The notes under the pieces are model-generated. The model worked only from the letters and a program-made list of their open reading frames with translations, made no database searches and was not told the DNA's origin. A program made the position numbers and the translations under genes. A stretch of 44,199 nucleotides of DNA from Prorocentrum cordatum (Eukaryota > Sar > Dinophyceae > Prorocentrales > Prorocentraceae), in contig CAUYUJ010021672.1 of NCBI GenBank assembly GCA_963575745.1, positions 91,447 through 135,645 on the forward strand, in the 5' to 3' direction. Positions 21,509 to 29,046 of the stretch are shown here, one piece after another (positions within the stretch are counted from its first letter, which is position 1; each line of letters opens with the position of its first letter).

Positions 21509-22960
21509 GGCCGGCGGGGGGGCCGCGCGGGTGCGCGGGTGCCCGCTCAGGCGCGGCCGGGCTCGGGCCGAGGCGAGGCTGCGTCGTGGGCCGAGGCGGG
21601 GGGAGCGGCACGGAGAGGGGGCGGCTCGCTGCCCTGCGGGCCGGCCCGCGGGGGAGGCTGGCGCGTCGCGGGCCGGGCGCGGCGGAGGCGCGCCTCGCTC
21701 CAGGCGCTCCCGGCCAAGCCTCCTCGTCGCTGCATCCCGTGCGGATTCCCTCTCTTCCTCTGCAGCCCCTCTCTCCGGCCTCCGCCGGCCCCCCGCCCCG
21801 GCATCTGCCCCCGTCCTCGCCCCCCCATCGCCTCTCCTCCTGCCCGCCCCTCACCCCCCCTCTCCCTCCCTTCCCTCGCCTTTCCCTTCCTCTTCCCTCC
21901 CCGCCCCAATTTCCTCAACAACCGACTTCCCATTTCCCAAGTCCTTCTCGTGCCCCCCCTTCCCTCCCCATCCCCTCCCCTCCCCTCCGTCGGACCGAGG
22001 CGAGGTCTCCGGCGGCTTCTGGATGTCCCCAAACGCCGCTGGAGGTCTCCGGAAAACGCCCAAGAACTTCGATCCTCGAGCCTCCTCCTTCTCCTCCTCC
22101 TCCTTTTCCTTCTGCTCGTCCTGCTCCTTCTGTTCCTTCCTTTCCTCCTCCTCCTCCTCCTCCTGCTCCTCCTCCTTCTCCTCCTCCTCCTGCTCCTCCT
22201 CCCCCTCCCCCCTTCCCCTGCCATCCCCTGCCCCCCTCGCGTGGGCGCAGGGGCGACGGGGCCGGCCGGGAGGGCGCGAAACGCGGGTCTGGGCAAAGCT
22301 CTGACCAGCTCCCCGCGAGGCCCGGGGAGCTCCAGCGCCATCTTGGGCCTCCGCGCGCAGCAATTGGGCTGCCTGCAGCCCGAACTCTTCGGGGAGCCGC
22401 GAAGGCGGGTAGGACAGCTGAACGGGCGCGCCTGTGCACAGGACATCCGTTATCGGCTTCCTCGCCTAAGGTACCGATGGTGATTGGAAAATGAAGGGCT
22501 TTCACGGTGACCGTGCCACAGGTGGCAATACCACAGACGACCGCGACCGTGCCGTGGGCCAAACCGGTCACAAAACGCCACAAGATCAACCAAAGAGTCC
22601 TGAAAGGCTCCAACATCTCCCCAGTAGGTCCTTATGTGCCAACATGATCGCTTTATGATATGTCCGAAGAAGCCCCCAGCGAGGCCCCGAGAGGAGACGA
22701 CCATTAAACACTAAACTAGTTGCATGCATGGGCCCCAACATGTGAGCCAACGCACTCTGGACATGCAATATGTATGGTGCGAATGCGGTGCAAGCTGTGT
22801 GGTGCAACATCTGGTGCGCATCCTGTGTGGTTCAAAGAAAAATGGTGCAATCTATGTGGCGCAGTATCTGTGAGCCACTCAGCAGCTTATCGAAGACGCC
22901 TACGGTGAATCACCGCCGCCACCTGCATTTTTGAAAAACCAAACGTTTGGGTCCGGAACT
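21509..22960. other. 5' side of PRODH; GC-rich and pyrimidine-rich
   Basis: 21720-22230 is CT-rich low complexity. On the minus strand 22431 to about 22245 reads GAPVQLSYPPSRLPEEFGLQ after CACAG, which could be an exon but matches nothing I know. 22740-22880 contains the GGTGCAA/CTATGTGG words of the TTGCAC repeat family. Confidence 0.4.
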
Positions 22961-22974
22961 TCGATCAGTTTTCA

Positions 22975-23043
22975 GACCAGGTGTTTCCCAAGCCGCTGTG
23001 GATACCTTTCGGAGAACACTTGGAGGAGGAAGAGGAATTGTAG
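22975..23043 (+). repeat. VFP-W-FGEH coding-like repeat, copy 2
   Basis: Reads DQVFPKPLWIPFGEHLEEEE and stops at TAG 23041-23043. Confidence 0.6.
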
Positions 23044-23144
23044 GACAGGGAGGGAAAAGGCGAAGGGAGGAGGAGGAGCAGACCTCTTGGGGAGACTTTT
23101 TTGAAATGCGCCGAAATTTGGGTTAGAGCTTGGCCAAGCTATTG

Positions 23145-23231
23145 GACCATGTGTTCCCCGAGTCGGTTTGGAAAGCCTTCGGGGAACACGTGGAGGAGGA
23201 AGAGGATGATGAGGAGGGGGAGGAAAAATGA
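23145..23231 (+). repeat. VFP-W-FGEH coding-like repeat, copy 3
   Basis: Reads DHVFPESVWKAFGEHVEEEE and an acidic tail to TGA at 23229-23231. The DNA upstream (AGAGCTTGGCCAAGC) matches copy 1. Confidence 0.6.
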
Positions 23232-23269
23232 AAACGATGACGAGGAGAAGAAGAGGAGGAACATATCTT

Positions 23270-24620
23270 TTGGGAGCCTCTTGTGCCATTGTTGGAGCCT
23301 GCTGGAAGCTTCCTTGCGTCGTTTGGAAGCCTCTTGGGCGCCCCCTTGGGGCTCTTGGGGGCCTTTCTGGAGCTTCTGGGGGGCCTCTTTGGCCGTCTTG
23401 GGGCCTTTCTGGCCCGTCTGGCGCCGTCGGAAACCACTTGGGAACCTCTGGATTCTGAGCCGTCTTGGAAACCATCTTGGGCGTCTTGGAAGCCTCTTGA
23501 GCCGTCTTGGGGTCCTTTTCGGGCCGTCTTGGGAGCCTCTTGGGCCGTCACGGGGATATCTTGGAAGCCTCTTGGGCGATCTTGGGGCCGTCCTGGGGTC
23601 CTCTTGCGCCGTCTTGAGCCGTTGGAAGGCCGAACAGACGCAACCGCCCAACTCCTTCAAAAGCCCAAGGGACATCAATGATTTGGGCCCATTCGGGTCC
23701 TCCTGGAAACCTCTTGGAGGTCTCTTGGGCCGTTTTGGAGGCATATTGGGCCGTCGTAGAGGCTTCTTGGGCTGACTTGGAAGCCTTTTGGGCCCGCTTG
23801 GGCCGTCTTTTGGAGCCATCTTGGGCCCTCTTTAGCCGTCTTGGAGGCCACCTCAGACCATCTTGGGCGAATTTGGAAGCCCCCTTGGGACTGCCTTGCA
23901 GGCTTCTTGGGCCGTCATGAGGTCATCTTGGAAGCCTGTCGAGCCATCTGGGCGCAATTTTTGGGGCATGCCACATTCCTTCAACCACCTGGGGAAAACC
24001 AATGGTTTTGGCCTCGTCGGGCCCTCCTGGGCACCTCTTCGATGCCTCGTGGGCCATCTGGGAGGCTTCTTTGGGGCTTCTTGGGTAATCTTGAACGCTT
24101 CTTGGGCAGACGTGGAAACATCTTGGGCCCTCTTGGGCCGTCTTGGGGGACCCTGTTAGGCCGTCTTGGACGCGATCTTGGACCATCTTGGGCGAAACTG
24201 GGGGCCTCTTGGGACCGTCTTGGAAGCTTCTTGAGCCGTCATGACGTCATCTTGGAGGCCTTTCTGACAATCTTGGTGCGATCTCGGGGGCCTCTTGGGC
24301 CGTCTTGGGCTGTCGGAAGGCCAAAACGAAACAATTGCCAACAACTTTCAAACACCGACTGAACACCACTGATTTTAGCTACTTCGGGCCCTCATGGAGG
24401 ACGTCTTGGGGCGTCTTGGGGGCCTCTTGGGCCGTCTTGGGCCAACTGGGGGGCTTCTTGGGCGGACTCGGAGGCATCTTGGAGCTATCTTGGGCCGTCT
24501 TGGTGGCTTCTTCGGCGAACTTGGAGGCAACTTGGACCATCTTGGGCCATCTTGGGCCCATGTGACCATCTTAGAAACCGTCTTGAGCCGCCTTGAAGGT
24601 TTATTTGCAGACGCTGTGCT
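23270..24620. repeat. long phased CTTGG tract with three cores
   Basis: Over 24405-24551 the word CTTGG or a one-base variant starts at 24405, 24415, 24426, 24436, 24446, 24457, 24467, 24478, 24489, 24499, 24510, 24520, 24531, 24541 and 24551. That is 14 intervals of 10 or 11 bp, mean 10.43. Cores lie at 23607-23700, 23955-24030 and 24305-24395. Confidence 0.92.
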
Positions 24621-24760
24621 CGTTTTGGGGTCCTTCTGGGTGGTCAGCGGGACGCCCCGAAGCCCCAGGGGGAATTCTCATGGAAACGAACCAAAACGAA
24701 ATCGTAAGAAATCTAACACGCCGAACACCTCTGTGACAAATCAACAAAAGGGCGGCGGAT

Positions 24761-24893
24761 GACGGAAAGCGCGCGTAGCGTCGCGATCCGTTAACCTGGA
24801 AAAATGCCAATAAAGGGTGTGCGGGAAATTAGCAAGAATAGACTCAGAAGACGGAAAACGCGCGTAGCGTCGCGATCCGTTAGCCAGGAGAAA
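24761..24893. repeat. paired 43-bp direct repeat
   Basis: GACGGAAAGCGCGCGTAGCG and the following TCGCGATCCGTTA at 24761 recur at 24850 with few changes (period 89 bp). Confidence 0.85.
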
Positions 24894-24959
24894 TAACAAG
24901 GGGGGGTAGGCAGGACCAGCGGTAAATCTAATGGCCCCAATTTTTGACCATTTTCGGTC

Positions 24960-25110
24960 TACGACGGCCCACGTCAGCCTCAAGATCGCCCAAAAGACCC
25001 CCAAGACGGCCCACCAAGAGAGCCCGAGGAAGCCAACACCGTTGATTCCCCTGATGCTTTCGCAAAATTTTGAAATTCGCCGGCCCAACGGGCCAGAGGC
25101 GTGCTAAGAT
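24960..25110. repeat. phased CCAAG tract fragment with core
   Basis: CCAAGA words, then a core at 25035-25090 (GAAGCCAACACCGTTGATT). Confidence 0.6.
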
Positions 25111-25140
25111 CTCCGGTAACTAGTTAACAATTTTCTAGTT

Positions 25141-25262
25141 CGCGCGCGCGGGGCGGCCCCTGGGGGTCCCCGGACGAAAAGTACCCCGACCAGGTCCCGG
25201 CCGGTCCCCGGCCGGGGCCGGGTCCCGGCCGGGTCCCGGCCGGGTCCCGGCCGGGTCCCCCC
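25141..25262. repeat. GGTCCCGGCC minisatellite and shared block
   Basis: GTCCCGGCCGG units repeat at 25192-25262. The block CCCCTGGGGGTCCCCGGACG (25155) also occurs at 33448. Confidence 0.85.
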
Positions 25263-25279
25263 GAGCGCTCCATGAGCGC

Positions 25280-25870
25280 ACCAACAGGGCTCCGAGACGT
25301 CCCCGAGAGCCCCAAGAAAGGCCAAGAGGCCCCCAAGAGGCCCCCAAGATGGTACACGAGGGGTCCGACATGCCACAAGATCGCTCCAAGACGCCCAAGA
25401 TAGCCCCCAGACGCCCCAAGAGGCCTCCAAGAGCACTCCCAATAGGGCCCCCGGAGGCAAAAATCATTGTTTTTCCATAGGTTTTTGAGAGATTTTGGAG
25501 CTTCCACCTTTTCGGCTTCCCGACGCCCCAAGACGGCCCAAGAGGCCCCCAAGATCGCCCCAAGAGGGCCCAAGAGGCACCCAAGAGGGCCCCAAGATGG
25601 CCCAAGAGGGCTCGAAGACGGCCCAAGAAGCCTCCAAAACGGTCCAAGAGGGCCCCAAGAACGCCCCCAAAGGGGCCCCAGAGAGGGAACACGAAACAAC
25701 ATTTCGAGCCCTCGGCCCTAAGAAGCCCCTACGAGGCCCCTAAGAGGCCCCAAGAGGCCCCCACGGGGCCCTCAGGAGGCCCCCAAGAGTCCCCCAAGCG
25801 GCCCCAGGAGGCCCCCCAAATGCCCCCCCGAGCGCCCCAGGAGTCCCCCAAGCGGCCCCAGGAACCCCCA
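25280..25870. repeat. phased CCAAG tract with core
   Basis: CCAAGA words at helical spacing. The core at 25455-25535 contains AAAAATCATTG and CCTTTTCGGCTTCCCGACG. Confidence 0.85.
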
Positions 25871-25904
25871 AAGCGCCGCATTGACACCAGGCCCTCGGGC
25901 AAAC

Positions 25905-26090
25905 GGCAGACATGAGACTGTATGGGCCGGCGGAATGAGCGAAGCGATTAAATTCACACCTGTTCCCTGCCTAGGCTCTGCCTAGAAGGGTTCTTACTCT
26001 CTGGGCTTAAAGGGGCCGGGCAGTGGAAAACGCCCCGGGCGGTTCCCCCGGTATCCGCCCCGCGGTTCCCCCATTTACGTCCCCTTAGCT
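25905..26090. other. unclassified spacer
   Basis: GGGCCGGCGGAATGAG, followed by GAAGCGAT, is shared with 34345-34370. Nothing else recognised. Confidence 0.5.
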
Positions 26091-26552
26091 TAGCGTTGCT
26101 TATCTCATCTTAGCTTAGCTTACTTCATCTTAGCTTACCTTAGCTTAGCGTCATCTTAGCTCAGGTTTATCTTAGCTTAGCTTACCTTCATCTTAGCTTC
26201 GCTGAGCTTTAGCATAGCAGAGCACAGCATAGCACAGCATAGCGCAACATATCATATCATAACATAGCCCATCATAGCATAGCATAGCGCAGCATAGCAT
26301 ATCATATAATAGCATTAGCATTAGCATTAGCATAGCATAGCGCAGCACAGCATAGCACAGAGCAGAATAGCAGAGCATAGCAGCAAAGCAAAGGCAAAGC
26401 AACAGCAGCGACAACAAAGCAAAGCACAAGCAACGCAAAGCAAAGCAAAGCAAAGCAAAAGCAAAAGCAAAGGAAAGGCAAAGCAAAAACAATGTGCGAC
26501 AGATGCCGAGCTAGCCTCGATGGCCGGACCGGAGCCCCCGCAAGCAGTGCCT

Positions 26553-26574
26553 TCCGTAACCATTTCGGCTCAAG
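26553..26574 (+). other. relict of the dinoflagellate spliced leader
   Basis: The 22-nt segment ends GGCTCAAG and differs from the conserved dinoflagellate spliced leader only at 26559 (A for G) and 26566 (C for T). No SL-RNA gene features follow (no obvious Sm site and no donor-like GT), so it is best read as the leader of an mRNA that was reverse transcribed back into the genome. Confidence 0.75.
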
Positions 26575-26638
26575 TCCGGAGGACCTGCCACACAGCCGCC
26601 CACGCTCATGTCCCGAGGTTGGCGGAGTGAGGCGTTCA

Positions 26639-26698
26639 GCGGTGCTGCACAGCCCGCCTCGGCACCAGGTGGTGCCGAGGCGGGCTGTGCAGCACCGC
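26639..26698. repeat. perfect 28-bp stem hairpin
   Basis: Positions 26639-26666 and 26671-26698 are perfect reverse complements around the 4-nt loop AGGT. The stem contains GCACAGCCCGCCTCGGCACC. It lies in a unique insert of about 200 bp, together with the spliced-leader relict, inside a short-word satellite. Confidence 0.9.
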
Positions 26699-27118
26699 GA
26701 GGTGGCTTAGCTCATCTTAGCTTCGCTGAGCATTAGCATAGCATAGCAGAGCAGAGCACAGCATAGCTTAGCGCAGCATAGCATAGCATAGCATAGCACA
26801 GCTTAGCACAATGCAGCATGACATAACTTAGCTTAGCTTATCATAGCATAGCATAGCGCAGCATAGCATAGCATAGCATAGCATAGCGCAGCATAGCATG
26901 GCATGGCATAGCATAACAACTAATGCTGCTTTCCTAGGGGCTCCAACTTATAGGTAGGGTCGCACTGGGGTAATTTGGATTTCCGACCGCTCAAGACGAC
27001 GATTGTCGCCCATCCCAACTCATCGCTTGCGATCGCGATTGTGAACAAATTCGCAATTCGAACCGTCAAAATTCATTTCAAATTTGCAATGTAAGCCGTA
27101 ACGTACGAGATTGGCCCT

Positions 27119-27225
27119 CGCATGAAGTTCCGACATTGCTTCACAACGGCGCCCACGCATTCCAACTTAGCTCTCATTCTAAGAGGGAGGAGGCCGGCGG
27201 CAGAGGGGGAGCCCCTACGGAGAAT
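27119..27225. repeat. dispersed repeat GCATGAAGTTCCGA, copy 1
   Basis: About 110 bp shared with 36917-37030, including GCATGAAGTTCCGA, GACAGCGCC or CACAACGGCGCC, ACTTAGCTCT, and GAGGCCGGCGGCAG or GGGGCCGGCGGCAG. Confidence 0.8.
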
Positions 27226-27666
27226 GCTCCTTGTGCTAGACGCAGTCGGGGCAACAGTCGTAGCGATGATCGGGATTGTATTGCCTGCTAAAACGTACAT
27301 ACACACTCGCTCACAACTTGCCCGCAAGGGTTCCTTCAAACTTTCCGAAGGGCCAAGAAGTGGGCTGCTGGTCCACTGTGGAAAACTGTTTCGAACATTC
27401 TGACGCAAAGAACACCATTATGTGATACAATGTACTTGCATGGTATGGTATACCATGCGATGCTAAGACAACGTCATGCCCCGCTACGCTATGATGCGCA
27501 ACGCGTTGTAATGCTGTGCGCTGGTGTACCGTGACACGCAACGCAACACTACCAAATGCAATACAATGTTGTGTTACGGTTTGCAACGCTTCGCGACGCA
27601 ATACAACATTACGCTTATTCCCAAAACAATGTTTGCACTTGGGGGCTCTTACTTCTGTTCTACGGA
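27226..27666. other. unclassified DNA with ACGCA/ATGC words
   Basis: 27470-27620 is rich in ACGCAACGC, ATGC and TGC words resembling 28590-28720. No gene. Confidence 0.5.
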
Positions 27667-27669
27667 ACT

Positions 27670-27842
27670 GGGCCGTGTCTTCGGTCTGGCGGTTGTGTGG
27701 CCACCGTCGTCACCCCGTTGCCGCCGGTCCTCTGGGCCGGGTCTTCGGTCTGGCGGCTATGTGGCCGCCATCGCCGCCCAGTCGCCGCCCGTCGTCTGGA
27801 CCGTGTCTTCGGTCTAGCGGCTATGTTGCCGCCGTCGCCGCC
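27670..27842. repeat. 64-bp tandem repeat, 2.7 copies
   Basis: GGGCCGTGTCTTCGGTCTGG-type starts at 27670, 27734 and 27798, exactly 64 bp apart. Each unit continues with GTGGCCGCC and related words. Confidence 0.92.
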
Positions 27843-28560
27843 CCACATAGATTGCACAACATAGGTATGTATCACCACATACATTTCACCACATATATTG
27901 CGCACCACATAGATTGCACAGTATCTATTGCACCACATCGACTACATCACATCGATTGCACCACACACATTGCAACACATATTGCACAACAGAATTGCAT
28001 ACCATATATTGCACAACATAAGTTGCACCACATAGGTTGATACACAGAACTTGTACACAAGATGTTGCACCTCATCGATCGCACCGCATGTATTGCACAA
28101 CATCGATTGCACAACCTAGGTTACACCAATGTATTTCACCACAACGATTGTATCACATACTTTGCGCTACACGTATTGACCATATATTGCAGAACGTATA
28201 TTGCACAACATAGACTGCATACTATGCATTGTTCCACATTAGTTGTTTCACATCTGTTGCACTACAGCGATCGCACCTCATAGAGTGCACAACATTAGTT
28301 GCACAGCGTGCAAAACATACTTTGCACCACATCGAATGCACCACTTTCATATATTGCGCAACACGTATTGTACCTCACAGGTCGCACCACTCTCAATGCG
28401 CAAAGGTTGCACAGCATATATTGCAGAGCATAGATGGCACAATACATATGTATATATATAGATACACGTGAATATATATATATATACATGTATATATCTA
28501 TGTATAGTGGTCCACGTGTATTGCTCCGCATTAGACTGCACAACATAGATGGCTAGACAC
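27843..28560. repeat. degenerate TTGCACAACATAG array
   Basis: Words TTGCAC, CACCACAT, CATAGATTGCAC and CACAACAT recur every 12-25 bp for 700 bp. There are no constant spacers, so this is not a CRISPR array. Confidence 0.85.
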
Positions 28561-28957
28561 ACACTGTTTGAGGTCCACGCTGGCTAATACATGGAACGCA
28601 ATGCTATCTTAGGCCATGCCTTGCCGTGCTATGCAATGCTGTGCAACGCGCTGCGAAGCACTACGAGGATGCACCATGCGATGGCATACGACGCAACGCA
28701 GCACTATGCTATGCCATATGCCCGCTGCATCTCCATGTCTTCTTCGGTGGTGGACGAACCTCCCTTTAGTGAACCACCCTTTAGCGAAAACGGCCTGGGA
28801 CCAAAATCGACGGGCCTGGACCCGCGAAAATGACGGCCACGACGCCCTCTCGCGAACCGAAAACGGCCACTTCACGAATCGACGCGTCAGGGCAGGAGGT
28901 CTGTCAACCTCCGACTCCTATCAGAGCCCGGCCTTGCTTGGGGCCTCGCCGAGACTA
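28561..28957. other. ACGC/ATGC-word DNA and unclassified spacer
   Basis: 28590-28720 is short-word degenerate repeat. 28760-28880 has CCCTTTAG/GCGAAAACGGCC words. No gene. Confidence 0.5.
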
Positions 28958-28983
28958 TTTTTTTTTTTTGGGGGGGGGGGGGG
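28958..28983. repeat. T12-G14 homopolymer pair
   Basis: 12 T then 14 G on the plus strand, read as C14-A12 about 65 nt beyond the stop codon of the USP-like gene. It could be a poly(A) relict, but no target duplication was seen. Confidence 0.9.
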
Positions 28984-29046
28984 CAGCAGCGCCAACCGCC
29001 GTGCCGGCGGTGCGCGGCCGCGGCCGTAGTGGCCTCCGCTTACACC

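Larger units (their letters stand above)
26091..26930. repeat. TTAGC / AGCAT pentamer satellite
   Basis: CTTAGC, then AGCATAGC, AGCAAAGC and AGCGC words with a 5-bp basic step. It is interrupted at about 26490-26705 by the unique segment with the SL relict and hairpin. Sequence around CTTAGCTTCGCTGAGC recurs on both sides (26194 and 26717). Confidence 0.9.

Noticed and set aside
22450-22704. Minus-strand frame with a hydrophobic start, and the overlapping frame 22616-21915
   Set aside because: No family match, no defensible splice sites, and composition like the surrounding intergenic DNA.
23491-24600. CTTGAGCC words as inverted spliced-leader fragments
   Set aside because: They are variants of the CTTGGGCC word of the phased tract and lack the rest of the leader.
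26553-26574. Functional spliced-leader RNA gene
   Set aside because: Two mismatches, no donor-like GT after the leader and no evident Sm site; a relict from a retroposed mRNA fits better.
26091-26930. Telomere-like repeat (TTAGC words)
   Set aside because: The words are degenerate pentamers mixed with AGCAT and AGCAAAG, not a uniform telomeric repeat.
27843-28560. CRISPR-like array
   Set aside because: The repeated words vary in sequence and spacing, there are no unique spacers of constant length, and the genome is eukaryotic.
28958-28983. Poly(A) tail of a processed retrogene next to the USP-like gene
   Set aside because: The gene has an intron and no target duplication is seen; a homopolymer pair alone is insufficient.
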